Of a stretch of DNA of 64,000 nucleotides, positions 52,092 to 63,123 are shown piece by piece (position 1 is the stretch's first letter; each line of letters begins with the position of its first letter). Source of the stretch: Acinetobacter sp. WC-141 (lineage in GTDB: Bacteria; Pseudomonadota; Gammaproteobacteria; Pseudomonadales; Moraxellaceae); NCBI RefSeq assembly GCF_000313935.1, contig NZ_AMSS01000034.1:62001-126000 (forward strand), read 5' to 3'. A program made the translations under genes and the position numbers. The notes beneath the pieces were generated by a model. That model saw nothing but the letters and a program-made list of their open reading frames with translations, searched no databases and was not told the origin of the DNA.

Positions 52092-54563
52092 TTACTGTAC
52101 TGGCGCATGAAACCGTTTTAAGCGTAATGCATTACCTAAAACAAAAACCGAAGAAAGTGCCATCGCCCCTGCTGCAAACATCGGTGAAAGTAACACACCA
52201 AATGCTGGATATAGGGCACCTGCTGCGATTGGAATCAGGGCAATGTTATAGACAAATGCCCAGAACAGGTTTTGGCGTATATTTCGCATGGTGGCTTTAC
52301 TTAACGCAATTGCGTTCGGTACGCCTTTTAAACTACCTGACATCAACACAACATCGGCTGCTTCAATGGCAACATCTGTTCCTGTACCAATGGCTAAGCC
52401 AACATCTGCTTGCGCCAAGGCTGGAGCATCATTAATGCCATCGCCTACAAAAGCCAAGCGGCCATATTGTTTTTGCAGTTGGCGGACTGTATCGACTTTA
52501 CCTTCAGGTAGAACCTCTGCGACAACCTCATCAATATTAAGTTTTTTCGCAATAGCCTGTGCAGTATGTCGGTTGTCTCCTGTAATCATGGCAACTTTTA
52601 GACCTAACTGATGCAAGGCCTCAATTGCAGCATAGGTTGTTTCTTTAATTGGATCTGCCACGGCAATAATTGCAGCAAGTTTTTGATCGACGGCGACATA
52701 AAGTGGTGTTTTGCCTTCTTCACCTAATTGAGCAGCAATCGCTTGGAATGAGCCAGTGTCTAAACCAAGTTGGTGCATATAACGGTCTGCGCCAATTTGT
52801 ACTTTTTGGCCTGATACTTCAGCCTCAATACCTGAACCTGTAATCGAGTTAAATGCTGTTACTGGTAATAAGTTTATGCCTTCACTTTCTGCTGCTTGAA
52901 CAATCGCGAGTGCAATTGGGTGTTCAGACTTGGCTTCGACTGAGGCAACTAAAGTTAGCACTTGTTCACGCTCAAAACCTGATTGCACATTAAAGTCTGT
53001 CAGTGTCGGTTTACCCTCGGTAAGTGTGCCTGTTTTATCAACGGCAACGACCTGTGCTTCTTGTAAAAGCTGCAAAGCTTCACCTTTACGGAACAAGACA
53101 CCTAACTCAGCACCACGTCCAGTACCGACCATAATAGAAGTTGGCGTTGCAAGCCCCATCGCACAAGGACAAGCAATAATCAGTACCGCAACAGCATTCA
53201 CTAAACCAAAAGTCAGCGCAGGCTCTGGCCCCCAAATAAACCAAACCAAGAAGGTAATTGCAGCAATTAACATCACTACAGGTACAAACCACATGGTGAC
53301 TTTATCGATCAAGCCCTGAATTGGAAGTTTAGAACCTTGGGCTTGTTCAACCATGCGAATAATTTGTGAAAGTACAGACGAAGTCCCCACTGCGGTTGCC
53401 CGAATGTTTAGAGTACCGTTCTGGTTGACTGTACCACCGACCACCTGATGCCCTATTATTTTTTCAACTGGAACAGGTTCACCCGTAATCATAGATTCAT
53501 CAATGTAGCTGTGTCCTTCGACTACTTCGCCATCGACTGGCACACGTTCACCCGGACGAATTTCTACAATAGTTCCACTGACTACTTCGGCAACAGCAAC
53601 TTCCACCACTTGACCGTCACGCTGAATGCGGGCCGTTTTTGGTTGCATTCCCACTAAATGCTGAATAGCTTGTGAAGTACGACCTTTAGCTTTTGCTTCA
53701 AAATATCGCCCAAGCAAAATTAAACTGACAATAACGGCAGCCGCTTCAAAATAAACATTGACCGTGCCTTGGGGTAATACGTGTGGCAGAAAGGTTGCCA
53801 CAATTGAAAAACTGTAGGCAGCCAAAGTTCCAACAGCAACCAGCGAGTTCATATCTGGTGCTAAACGCCAAAGAGCTGGAATCCCTTTTTGGTAAAAACG
53901 GCGACCAGGAAAAACGAGAACTAAAGTTGTTAAAACAAACTGTAAAAGCCAGCTATTGTATTGACCAATGGTGTGCATGACCCACATGTGAAAAGCTGGA
54001 ATGAGATGTGAACCCATTTCCAAAATAAACACAGGTAAGGCCAATACAATCGAAATGATTAAATCTTTTTTAAGCTGATCTAACTCTGACGCTTTTTTGT
54101 CGAGCTGCTCATCTTGATTTTTTTCAGATGCTTTCGCGTCGTAACCTGCTTTTTTAACAGCACGAATTAAGTCTTCGACATTGACTGAATTATCTGCCTG
54201 CACCCAAGCCTGCTCTGTTGCTAAGTTGACTGTGGCTTCTTGAACGCCGTCTACTTTTTTTAGGGCTTTTTCAACTCGTGCAACACAAGATGCACAGGTC
54301 ATGCCCTCAATAGACAACTCCACTGGCGCAGCTTTAGGAACATCATAACCTGCTCGCTCAACTGCTTTAACCAATGCTTCACGCTGAATCGGTTGATTTG
54401 AATAAACAACGGCTTTCTCTGTTGCCAAATTAACATTGGCAATTTCTACATTTTCAACTTTCTTAAGTGCTTTTTCGACACGACCTACACAGGAGGCACA
54501 AGTCATGCCTTCGATTGGAAGTGTTTCACTATATGCTGGCAATTTTGTGTTTTTTGAGTCCAT
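52092..54563 (-). CDS. copA: Cu(I)-exporting P-type ATPase CopA
   Basis: About 823 residues from ATG at 54563 ([14 protein letters not shown] upstream; earlier TTG codons are unlikely). Two N-terminal metal domains: [12 protein letters not shown] (about 20) and [12 protein letters not shown] (about 88). Transmembrane Cu site [11 protein letters not shown] (CPC), phosphorylation DKTGTLTEG, then TGDN and [12 protein letters not shown]. It pumps Cu(I) out to the periplasm. It lies divergent from copZ and above cueR. Confidence 0.96.
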   Translation of the reverse strand: MDSKNTKLPAYSETLPIEGMTCASCVGRVEKALKKVENVEIANVNLATEKAVVYSNQPIQREALVKAVERAGYDVPKAAPVELSIEGMTCASCVARVEKALKKVDGVQEATVNLATEQAWVQADNSVNVEDLIRAVKKAGYDAKASEKNQDEQLDKKASELDQLKKDLIISIVLALPVFILEMGSHLIPAFHMWVMHTIGQYNSWLLQFVLTTLVLVFPGRRFYQKGIPALWRLAPDMNSLVAVGTLAAYSFSIVATFLPHVLPQGTVNVYFEAAAVIVSLILLGRYFEAKAKGRTSQAIQHLVGMQPKTARIQRDGQVVEVAVAEVVSGTIVEIRPGERVPVDGEVVEGHSYIDESMITGEPVPVEKIIGHQVVGGTVNQNGTLNIRATAVGTSSVLSQIIRMVEQAQGSKLPIQGLIDKVTMWFVPVVMLIAAITFLVWFIWGPEPALTFGLVNAVAVLIIACPCAMGLATPTSIMVGTGRGAELGVLFRKGEALQLLQEAQVVAVDKTGTLTEGKPTLTDFNVQSGFEREQVLTLVASVEAKSEHPIALAIVQAAESEGINLLPVTAFNSITGSGIEAEVSGQKVQIGADRYMHQLGLDTGSFQAIAAQLGEEGKTPLYVAVDQKLAAIIAVADPIKETTYAAIEALHQLGLKVAMITGDNRHTAQAIAKKLNIDEVVAEVLPEGKVDTVRQLQKQYGRLAFVGDGINDAPALAQADVGLAIGTGTDVAIEAADVVLMSGSLKGVPNAIALSKATMRNIRQNLFWAFVYNIALIPIAAGALYPAFGVLLSPMFAAGAMALSSVFVLGNALRLKRFHAPVQ

Positions 54564-54605
54564 CAAACACCTCTGCAAATTTGCAAAATTTAATATTCTG
54601 TATTG

Positions 54606-54636
54606 AGCATACAGATTCCCATCATGGGAAGGTCAA
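54606..54636 (-). promoter_or_regulatory. CueR-type promoter for copA
   Basis: On the minus strand TTGACC (54631-54636), exactly 19 bp, then TATGCT (54606-54611). The spacer contains the CueR dyad TTCCCATGATGGGAA. Long 19-bp spacers are what MerR proteins require. Confidence 0.85.
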
Positions 54637-54659
54637 GCATATTTTTTTAAAAATTGGTC

Positions 54660-54690
54660 TTGACCTTACAATCATGACAAGGTTTAGACT
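54660..54690 (+). promoter_or_regulatory. CueR-type promoter for copZ
   Basis: TTGACC (54660-54665), 19-bp spacer, TAGACT (54685-54690), with dyad ACCTT..AAGGT across the spacer. Independent of the copA promoter and on the opposite strand. Confidence 0.85.
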
Positions 54691-54734
54691 CTGTGTTATC
54701 CAAACAAACATCTCATTCTTGATGGAGTATGAAC

Positions 54735-54929
54735 ATGAAACTACTTATTGAAAATATGACTTGTGGTGGCTGCGCTCGTGGTGTGACAGCAACGATTCAA
54801 GATATCGACCCTAATGCAAAAGTAGATGTAGACTTAGCGACTAAAATCGTAACTGTTGAAAGCAGTGAAAGCGTCGATAAAATTACTGAAGCACTTGAAG
54901 AAGATGGTTTCCCAGCTCAAGTGCAATAA
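54735..54929 (+). CDS. copZ: Copper chaperone CopZ
   Basis: A 64-residue HMA protein (start ATG at 54735 has GGAG 7 bases upstream; the ATG at 54729 is too close). The metal site is NMTCGGCARGV near residues 7-17. The fold beta-alpha-beta-beta-alpha-beta continues to the end. It hands Cu(I) to CopA. Driven by its own CueR promoter. Confidence 0.93.
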   Translation: MKLLIENMTCGGCARGVTATIQDIDPNAKVDVDLATKIVTVESSESVDKITEALEEDGFPAQVQ

Positions 54930-54943
54930 AATATAAATACTCC

Positions 54944-54970
54944 GCATAGCTTCAGCTTTTGAGGCTATGC
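54944..54970. terminator. Hairpin between copZ and benM
   Basis: GCATAGCTTCA/TGAGGCTATGC, imperfect 11-bp stem between convergent genes, T-rich on the plus side. Confidence 0.65.
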
Positions 54971-54981
54971 ACTTACTTTAT

Positions 54982-55941
54982 TTAAAAATCGATACCGTCT
55001 GAATCATCTATTGGGTTTTGATCGAGCGTGAAAACGGTGCGTTTATATGGAATACCTTCAAGATCATACACCTGATAAATACAATCAAATAAAAGCTGTA
55101 AGTCTTCACTTCGGTCCATTGCCCGCGCCGTAATAAAAATTGGACTAACTGCTCCATTGTCGAGAATTGGAATGTAATTTAAATGAGGAAAGCGAATGGT
55201 ATCGGCACTTGCAGGAATAATACATAAACCTTCTCCCGCTGCGACTAAGCCCAAAGCCAGCTGAATTTCCCGTATTTCATGCATATTTTTTGGAACCAAA
55301 CTGTGTTCGGCAAAAATATTCAAAAGCTGAGTCGAAAAATTGGGTTTCGGCGAAGTGGGATACATAAACATCTTTTCATCAATGAGATCGGCCAGATATA
55401 CCCCTTCGGTACGCTGAGCAATCGGATGACTCGTATGCGCAGCAACCACCAAGCGTTCTTTACGTAGTAAAATACGTCTCACCGCAGGATCACTAATTCT
55501 TAGACGTCCAAATCCAACATCAATACGCCCTTCTTTTAATGCCTGTAGTTGCTCGGTCGTACTTAACTCCATCAATTGAATATTCAAATGAGGTTGCTGT
55601 TGCCGAAATAGATAAATGATTCGAGGCAATAAACCATAGAGTAAAGACCCGACAAAACCAATCGTCACACTACGTTCAATCAGACCAATACGTTTAGTCA
55701 TACTTTTTATTTCTTCAGCATTCGACAAAAGTTTAAGAGCATGCTGATAAAAGAAATGTCCGGCTGGGGTTGTCTGTAAAGGACGGCTTCCGCGCTCAAA
55801 CAGTTGAATTCCAAGCTCACTTTCCAAATTTTGGATCTGCCGACTCAAAGGTGGTTGAGCAATAAATAGTTTTTCCGCGGCTTTTGTAAAGCTCTGCTCT
55901 TCAACAACAGCCACAAAATACCGTAAATGTCTTAGTTCCAT
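54982..55941 (-). CDS. benM: LysR-type benzoate regulator BenM
   Basis: A 319-residue LTTR. HTH at the N-terminus: MELRHLRYFVAVVEEQSFTKAAEKLFIAQPPLSRQIQNLE. Effector domain with GRLRISDPAVRRILLRKERLVVAAH and GLVAAGEGLCIIPASADTIRFPHLNYIP, close to BenM/CatM. BenM binds benzoate and cis,cis-muconate and activates benABCDE. Divergent from benA, its known target arrangement. Confidence 0.9.
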   Translation of the reverse strand: MELRHLRYFVAVVEEQSFTKAAEKLFIAQPPLSRQIQNLESELGIQLFERGSRPLQTTPAGHFFYQHALKLLSNAEEIKSMTKRIGLIERSVTIGFVGSLLYGLLPRIIYLFRQQQPHLNIQLMELSTTEQLQALKEGRIDVGFGRLRISDPAVRRILLRKERLVVAAHTSHPIAQRTEGVYLADLIDEKMFMYPTSPKPNFSTQLLNIFAEHSLVPKNMHEIREIQLALGLVAAGEGLCIIPASADTIRFPHLNYIPILDNGAVSPIFITARAMDRSEDLQLLFDCIYQVYDLEGIPYKRTVFTLDQNPIDDSDGIDF

Positions 55942-55950
55942 AAGGCTTCC

Positions 55951-56017
55951 ATACCTTTAAGATATAAAAAAATGCAAATTCAGTCTTAGACACAGTTTAA
56001 CCATTCTTTTAAGGTAT
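55951..56017. promoter_or_regulatory. Probable BenM binding region
   Basis: ATAC-N7-ATAT (55951-55965) just upstream of benM and ATTC-N7-GTAT (56003-56017), about 52 bp apart; both approach the ATAC-N7-GTAT consensus of BenM/CatM. Exact spacing and register are inferred. Confidence 0.5.
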
Positions 56018-56219
56018 ATACAAGCAACAAACCGATGAAGTGATGAATTGCTTTGTGAAAAGCCTTCTTGCCAATCTTCCAGTGATTCATCTTCATCAAT
56101 TCACGGTTAAATACCCATCGCGCTCATGCGCACATTGACAATATTAGGATATCAAGACCTTGTAGATCGTAGCTAAGGCCTTGGTGACTTCCACACTTTT
56201 GGAAAGTCGGAGAACGGAC

Positions 56220-57602
56220 ATGCCACGTATTCCTGTAATCAATACTAGCCATCTTGACCGTATTGATGAATTACTTGTAGATAATATCGATACAGGTGAA
56301 TTTAAACTTCATCGCTCAGTGTTTACTGACGAAGCCCTATTTGACCTCGAAATGAAATATATCTTCGAAGGTAATTGGGTTTACTTAGCACACGAAAGCC
56401 AAATTCCAAATAATAACGACTACTACACCACTTACATTGGTCGTCAGCCGGTCATTATTGCCCGCAACCGTAACGGCGAACTCAATGCCATGATCAATGC
56501 GTGTTCACACCGCGGAGCACAACTTTGCCGTCACAAGCGTGGTAACAAAGCAACATATACCTGCCCTTTCCACGGTTGGACGTTTAACAACTCAGGTAAA
56601 TTACTCAAGGTTAAAGATCCAAGCGAAGCTGGTTACTCGGACTGCTTTAACCAAGAAGGCTCACATGACCTTAAAAAAGTGGCTCGTTTTGAGAGCTACA
56701 AAGGTTTCTTATTTGGCAGCTTAAACCCAGATGTTCCTTCTCTTGAAGAGTTTTTGGGTGAAACCACCAAAATCATCGACATGATTGTTGACCAGTCTGA
56801 ACATGGTTTAGAAGTTTTACGTGGTTCATCTACCTATACTTATGAAGGCAACTGGAAACTCACTGCTGAAAATGGTGCCGATGGTTATCATGTTTCTGCT
56901 GTTCACTGGAACTACGCAGCAACGACTCAACACCGTAAAGAAACTCAAGCTGCCGATAATATCCGTGCGATGAGTGCAGGTTCTTGGGGTAAACAAGGCG
57001 GTGGCTCTTATGGCTTTGAAAATGGTCACATGTTGCTTTGGACACAATGGGCAAACCCAGAAGACCGTCCAAACTTCCCGAAAGCAGATGAATACACCGA
57101 AAAATACGGTGAAGCGATGTCGAAATGGATGATCGAGCGTTCACGTAATTTGTGTCTCTATCCAAACGTTTATTTGATGGATCAGTTCGGTTCGCAAATT
57201 CGTGTACTTCGCCCACTTTCGGTCAATAGAACCGAAGTCACCATTTACTGTATCGCGCCTAAAGGGGAAGCACCCGAAGCTCGCGCACGTCGTATCCGTC
57301 AATATGAAGATTTCTTTAATGCCTCAGGTATGGCAACACCAGACGATTTAGAAGAATTTCGTGCTTGTCAGGCAGGCTACGCAGGTATTGCACTTGAATG
57401 GAATGACATGTGCCGCGGTTCAAAACACTGGATTTATGGACCAGACGATGCAGCAAACGAAATCGGTTTAAAACCAATGTTAAGTGGTATCAAAACTGAA
57501 GATGAGGGTCTTTATCTTGCCCAACATCAATATTGGTTACACACCATGAAACACGCGATTGCATCAGAGAAAGAAATTGCTGATCAGGGAGAAACAGCAT
57601 GA
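56220..57602 (+). CDS. benA: Benzoate 1,2-dioxygenase large (alpha) subunit
   Basis: About 460 residues from ATG at 56220 (GGAGA upstream; longer frame from 56181 not needed). Rieske site [21 protein letters not shown] near 95-118 and mononuclear iron site [14 protein letters not shown] with two His, plus the later Asp. It adds two hydroxyls to benzoate. Coupled to benB by a 4-bp overlap. Confidence 0.96.
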   Translation: MPRIPVINTSHLDRIDELLVDNIDTGEFKLHRSVFTDEALFDLEMKYIFEGNWVYLAHESQIPNNNDYYTTYIGRQPVIIARNRNGELNAMINACSHRGAQLCRHKRGNKATYTCPFHGWTFNNSGKLLKVKDPSEAGYSDCFNQEGSHDLKKVARFESYKGFLFGSLNPDVPSLEEFLGETTKIIDMIVDQSEHGLEVLRGSSTYTYEGNWKLTAENGADGYHVSAVHWNYAATTQHRKETQAADNIRAMSAGSWGKQGGGSYGFENGHMLLWTQWANPEDRPNFPKADEYTEKYGEAMSKWMIERSRNLCLYPNVYLMDQFGSQIRVLRPLSVNRTEVTIYCIAPKGEAPEARARRIRQYEDFFNASGMATPDDLEEFRACQAGYAGIALEWNDMCRGSKHWIYGPDDAANEIGLKPMLSGIKTEDEGLYLAQHQYWLHTMKHAIASEKEIADQGETA

Positions 57603-58099
57603 GCACTCAAGACAAAGCAACTTTAGAAAATATTGCTCAGTTTCTCTATCGTGAAGCTCGTTTTTTAGATGATGAACAATGGGATGACTGGATTGAATGC
57701 TATGCACCGGAAGCCTCTTTCTGGATGCCAGCTTGGGACGATGACGATAGATTAACTGAAGACCCGCAATCTGAAATTTCACTGATTTATTATCCAGATC
57801 GTCAAGGTTTAGAAGATCGTGTGTTCCGTATTAAAACCGAGCGCTCATCTGCAACCATGCCGGACACGCGCACAAGCCACAATATTGCTAACGTTGAAGT
57901 TCTCGATCGCGACGGCGACAAAGTCACTGTTCGCTTTAACTGGAATACCTTGAGTTTCCGTTACAAGACAAATTACAGCTATTTCGGTATGTCACGTTAT
58001 GTGATCGATTTTTCAGGTGATCAACCAAAAATCTTGAGCAAGTATGTCGTTTTGAAAAATGACTACATCAATCAAGTGATTGATATCTACCACCTTTAA
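57599..58099 (+). CDS. benB: Benzoate 1,2-dioxygenase small (beta) subunit
   Basis: 166 residues of the ring-hydroxylating dioxygenase beta family: [35 protein letters not shown] start, and ..VDRQ-type loop then [20 protein letters not shown]. Forms the alpha3beta3 enzyme with BenA. The ATG overlaps benA. Confidence 0.95.
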   Translation: MSTQDKATLENIAQFLYREARFLDDEQWDDWIECYAPEASFWMPAWDDDDRLTEDPQSEISLIYYPDRQGLEDRVFRIKTERSSATMPDTRTSHNIANVEVLDRDGDKVTVRFNWNTLSFRYKTNYSYFGMSRYVIDFSGDQPKILSKYVVLKNDYINQVIDIYHL

Positions 58100-58105
58100 G
58101 ACATA

Positions 58106-58138
58106 CCCCCTCAGTTAAACGGACTGTTGGCTGAGGGT
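58106..58138 (+). promoter_or_regulatory. Intra-operon hairpin between benB and benC
   Basis: CCCCTCAG/CTGAGGG stem in the 71-bp gap. No T-run, so it is not a terminator; it may protect or process the mRNA and set the ratio of oxygenase to reductase. Confidence 0.55.
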
Positions 58139-58140
58139 AA

Positions 58141-59187
<1,047 letters not shown>

Positions 59188-59205
59188 TAGGTGGAGAAAT
59201 TATCT

Positions 59206-59991
59206 ATGTCAAACCGTCAAAGATTTACCGATAAGGTCGTGATTGTTACGGGTAGTGCCCAAGGTATTGGTCGTGGTGTGGCACTGCAAGTTGCAGCTGA
59301 AGGCGGCCAAGTCATCATGGCTGACCGCTCTGAATATGTTGAAGAAGTTCTCAAAGAAATTCAGAGTTCAGGTGGCGATGCTGTCACGATTAATGCTGAC
59401 CTTGAAACCTATAAAGGTGCACAAGCGGTTGTTGCAAAAGCCATCGAACATTATGGTCAGGTAGATATCCTGATTAATAACGTAGGCGGCGCGATCTGGA
59501 TGAAACCTTTTGAAGAATTTTCCGAAGAAGAGATCATTAAGGAAGTAAATCGCTCATTGTTCCCAACTTTATGGTGCTGCCGTGCTGTATTGCCCACCAT
59601 GATTAAGCAACAATCGGGCGTTATTGTAAATGTATCTTCAATTGCAACCCGTGGTATTAACCGTATTCCCTACTCAGCATCTAAAGGTGGGGTAAATGCT
59701 TTAACAGCATCGCTTGCTTTTGAACATGCCAAAGATGGAATTCGAGTCAATGCTGTTGCGACGGGTGGAACCGAAGCACCACCTCGCAAAGTACCACGTA
59801 ATGCCAACCCGTTAAGTCAAAATGAAAAAGACTGGATGCAGCAAGTAGTTGATCAAACAATAGATCGAACATTTATGGGCCGTTATGGCACAATTCAAGA
59901 ACAAGTGAATGCAATTTTATTTCTTGCATCAGACGAAGCATCCTATATGACTGGCTCGGTTATTTCAGTCGGAGGTGGAGATCAGGGTTAA
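59206..59991 (+). CDS. benD: Cis-diol dehydrogenase BenD
   Basis: A 261-residue short-chain dehydrogenase from the ATG at 59206 (GGTGGAG upstream; GTG at 59191 is in the same frame). TGSAQGIGRG near 13 binds NAD and YSASKG near 152 is catalytic. Converts the benzoate cis-diol to catechol plus CO2. Confidence 0.95.
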   Translation: MSNRQRFTDKVVIVTGSAQGIGRGVALQVAAEGGQVIMADRSEYVEEVLKEIQSSGGDAVTINADLETYKGAQAVVAKAIEHYGQVDILINNVGGAIWMKPFEEFSEEEIIKEVNRSLFPTLWCCRAVLPTMIKQQSGVIVNVSSIATRGINRIPYSASKGGVNALTASLAFEHAKDGIRVNAVATGGTEAPPRKVPRNANPLSQNEKDWMQQVVDQTIDRTFMGRYGTIQEQVNAILFLASDEASYMTGSVISVGGGDQG

Positions 59992-60048
59992 CCCTGATCT
60001 TTTTGCATGATTGGGTAAATAATATGATTTGCATGGAGGCAATCACAC

Positions 60049-61242
60049 ATGGCAAACCTGTTCAAGACATTAAAAAATGACTGGTCTATATCAGCAACAG
60101 TTGCTGGCTTTCTTGCAGTTTTAATTTCCTACTCAGGCCCACTGATTATTTTTTTCCAAGCTGCTCAGCGTGCCCATGTGTCCACCGATATGATGGTGTC
60201 ATGGATTTGGGGAATTTCAATTGGCGCCGCCGTTTCAGGTATTTATCTTTCAATTAAATATAAAACGCCTGTCATTACCGCATGGTCTGCACCGGGCACT
60301 GCCCTATTGGTTACCCTCTTTCCAAATGTCTCACTAAATGAAGCAGTAGCCGCCTATATTACTTCTGCCATCGTTATTTTTTTAATTGGCGTTACAGGTT
60401 ACTTCGACAAATTACTGAAGTGGATTCCACAAGACGTCGCTGCGGGCATGATGGCTGGTATTCTTTTTCAATTTGGTATTGGTCTATTTACCTCGTCTGA
60501 TAGCATGCCTTTTATTGTTTTTAGCATGCTCATTGTCTTTTTAATTGCCAAACGTTTAATGCCACGCTACACCATGATTTGGGTGTTAACTGCCGGAGTT
60601 TTATTAAGCCTTATTTTAGGCAAAATGAATCCGGTTGATGTGAGTTTTAGTTTAGCTATTCCACAGTGGATTAGCCCAGAATGGACATGGAACTCAACAT
60701 TGAACCTCGCCGTTCCTCTCATTTTAGTCAGCCTAACCGGCCAATTTTTACCGGGTATGGCGATAATGAAACTCAGCGGTTACGACACCCCAGCCAAACC
60801 CATTATTACTGTCACCAGTATTGCCTCTTTAGCTGTTGCCTGCGTCGGCGGTATTACCATTGTGCTTGCATCAATTACAGCTGCTTTATGTATGGGCAAA
60901 GATGCACATGAACTGAAAGAAAAACGGTATATCGCAGGAATCGCCAACGGGATTTTTTATATTTTAGGTGGCTTATTTGCTGGCAGTATTGTCATGCTAT
61001 TTAGCTTACTTCCTAAAGAGTTGGTTGCAGCACTGGCAGGTTTAGCTTTATTAGGTGCTATTGCCACCAATATTTCTGTTGCCATGAAAAATGATAGTCA
61101 ACGTGATGCTGCACTTATTACCTTTTTAGCCACAGCATCAGGCATGCATTTTCTAGGATTAAGCTCAGTGTTTTGGGGTATTTGTATTGGTGTAATCGCC
61201 CATTTCATTCTTACACCACGATCAGCTCCCATCACAAATTAA
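60049..61242 (+). CDS. benE: Benzoate/H+ symporter BenE
   Basis: A 397-residue, about 12-span membrane protein of the BenE family: SYSGPLIIFFQAAQRAHVS near 28, TAWSAPGTALLVTLFPNVS near 85. Brings benzoate in with protons. Follows benD within the operon, 57 bp apart. Confidence 0.92.
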   Translation: MANLFKTLKNDWSISATVAGFLAVLISYSGPLIIFFQAAQRAHVSTDMMVSWIWGISIGAAVSGIYLSIKYKTPVITAWSAPGTALLVTLFPNVSLNEAVAAYITSAIVIFLIGVTGYFDKLLKWIPQDVAAGMMAGILFQFGIGLFTSSDSMPFIVFSMLIVFLIAKRLMPRYTMIWVLTAGVLLSLILGKMNPVDVSFSLAIPQWISPEWTWNSTLNLAVPLILVSLTGQFLPGMAIMKLSGYDTPAKPIITVTSIASLAVACVGGITIVLASITAALCMGKDAHELKEKRYIAGIANGIFYILGGLFAGSIVMLFSLLPKELVAALAGLALLGAIATNISVAMKNDSQRDAALITFLATASGMHFLGLSSVFWGICIGVIAHFILTPRSAPITN

Positions 61243-61280
61243 GTTTTTTATCTAAGCGCCTACCACTAAAATAAAGCCTC

Positions 61281-61330
61281 AATCGCCACATCAGGATGCA
61301 AATAATTTGCTAATTCTGATGTGGCGATTT
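61281..61330 (+). terminator. Terminator after benE
   Basis: AATCGCCACATCAG / CTGATGTGGCGATT, 14-bp stem and TTTT tail, 38 bp behind the benE stop. Confidence 0.88.
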
Positions 61331-61720
61331 TTATTAAATATAAATTAAGTTTCATTTTTAAGATGAATCTCTAAAATAATTAAATAATAGACTTTAGTAT
61401 TTTGTATTTATATTTTCACTTCAAATCTTAATATAAATTTAACGATATTTTTAAGTGTGATTATCATCAATAAAATCTATAAAAAAACATCTATAAAATC
61501 CTTAGAATTCTCATAATACAATATTCAACTCCATTTTAAACATTGTAATAAGACCAAACTACCAACTTAAAATAAATCATATTTTTCAAAAACTTAATCC
61601 AACAAAAACAAAATACCTAAAAGACATAAAGATATATCAATTAGGTTTTTGACTCTAATCCAATAACAAAATAGTTTATTAAAAAATAACGCGATGCTTC
61701 ACAAATTGGAGGTGAAGAAA
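61331..61720. other. AT-rich gap before benK
   Basis: No ORF. ATAC-N7-ACAT at 61613-61627 (ATACCTAAAAGACAT) resembles a weak BenM-type site about 95 bp before benK, so benK-benP may have their own BenM-linked promoter. The ribosome site GGAGGTGAAGAA precedes benK. Confidence 0.4.
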
Positions 61721-63079
61721 ATGGATACGAGCAAGGTTAATATTAATGAGTTAATTGATAAAGCCAGTTTTACATCTTTTCATTGGAAAGTTTTAATCTG
61801 GTGCTTACTTATTATTATTTTTGATGGATATGATTTAGTTATTTATGGGGTTGCTCTTCCTCTGTTAATGCAGCAATGGTCATTAACTGCGGTAGAAGCT
61901 GGTTTACTCGCCAGTGCTGCTCTATTCGGGATGATGTTTGGTGCCATGATTTTCGGCACACTTTCAGACAAACTGGGACGTAAAAAAACCATCCTGATTT
62001 GTGTCACCTTATTTAGCGGATTTACCTTTATAGGTGCCTTTGCCAAAGGACCAACTGAGTTTGCTATTTTACGCTTTATTGCAGGCCTTGGGATTGGTGG
62101 CGTTATGCCAAACGTCGTTGCACTTATGACCGAATACGCACCCAAAAAAATCCGCAGTACTTTAGTCGCAATTATGTTTAGTGGCTATGCAATTGGCGGC
62201 ATGACATCAGCGCTACTTGGTGCATGGCTCGTGAAAGACATGGGCTGGCAAATCATGTTTTTAATTGCGGGTATTCCCCTGTTATTGCTCCCACTTATTT
62301 GGAACTTTTTACCTGAATCTCTCACCTTTTTAGTGAAATCGAACCATAGCGAACAGGCAAAAAGTATTGTTTGTAAAATTGCGCCAGAAATGCAAGTAAC
62401 CGCCAATACACAGCTGGTGTTAAATGAAAGTACCACAACAGATGCGCCTGTCCGTGCACTTTTCCAACAAGGCCGTACCTTCAGCACATTTATGTTCTGG
62501 ATTGCTTTCTTTATGTGCTTACTCATGGTGTATGCCTTAGGAAGCTGGCTACCTAAACTCATGCTGCAAGCGGGCTACTCATTAGGTGCAAGTATGTTAT
62601 TCCTCTTTGCACTTAATATTGGCGGCATGGTCGGTGCAATTGGTGGCGGTGCTTTAGCGGACAGATTTCATTTAAAACCTGTTATTACAATCATGTTTAT
62701 TGTGGGATCAGCAGCTTTAATTCTGCTTGGCATTAATAGTCCGCAATTTATTTTATATAGCCTGATTGCAATTGCTGGTGCTGCCACAATTGGTTCGCAA
62801 ATCTTACTCTATACTTTCGTTGCACAGTTCTATCCGACAGCACTTCGTTCAACTGGCATGGGCTGGGCATCTGGAATTGGCCGTATCGGTGCGATTATCG
62901 GACCAGTTTTAACCGGCGCCCTACTCACACTTGAGCTTCCTCACCAAATGAATTTCTTAGCGATTGCAATTCCGGGTGTGATTGCTGCACTTGCAATATT
63001 TATGGTCAATCTCAAAGCCTCTGTTGCCGCACAAACGCCATCAACTTTTAACCCTCAAAACACAATTACTCAGCAGTAA
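61721..63079 (+). CDS. benK: MFS aromatic acid:H+ symporter BenK
   Basis: About 452 residues from the ATG at 61721 (strong GGAGG; the earlier in-frame ATG is not needed). AAHS-type: FDGYDLVIYGVALPLLMQQW near 35-52, LSDKLGRKKT in loop 2-3, and 12 spans. Takes up benzoate from the periplasm. With benE the window offers two inner-membrane importers. Confidence 0.92.
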   Translation: MDTSKVNINELIDKASFTSFHWKVLIWCLLIIIFDGYDLVIYGVALPLLMQQWSLTAVEAGLLASAALFGMMFGAMIFGTLSDKLGRKKTILICVTLFSGFTFIGAFAKGPTEFAILRFIAGLGIGGVMPNVVALMTEYAPKKIRSTLVAIMFSGYAIGGMTSALLGAWLVKDMGWQIMFLIAGIPLLLLPLIWNFLPESLTFLVKSNHSEQAKSIVCKIAPEMQVTANTQLVLNESTTTDAPVRALFQQGRTFSTFMFWIAFFMCLLMVYALGSWLPKLMLQAGYSLGASMLFLFALNIGGMVGAIGGGALADRFHLKPVITIMFIVGSAALILLGINSPQFILYSLIAIAGAATIGSQILLYTFVAQFYPTALRSTGMGWASGIGRIGAIIGPVLTGALLTLELPHQMNFLAIAIPGVIAALAIFMVNLKASVAAQTPSTFNPQNTITQQ

Positions 63080-63123
63080 ATATAAATGCGCCGAGGACTG
63101 GCGCATCTTTTTGGAAATGGATT

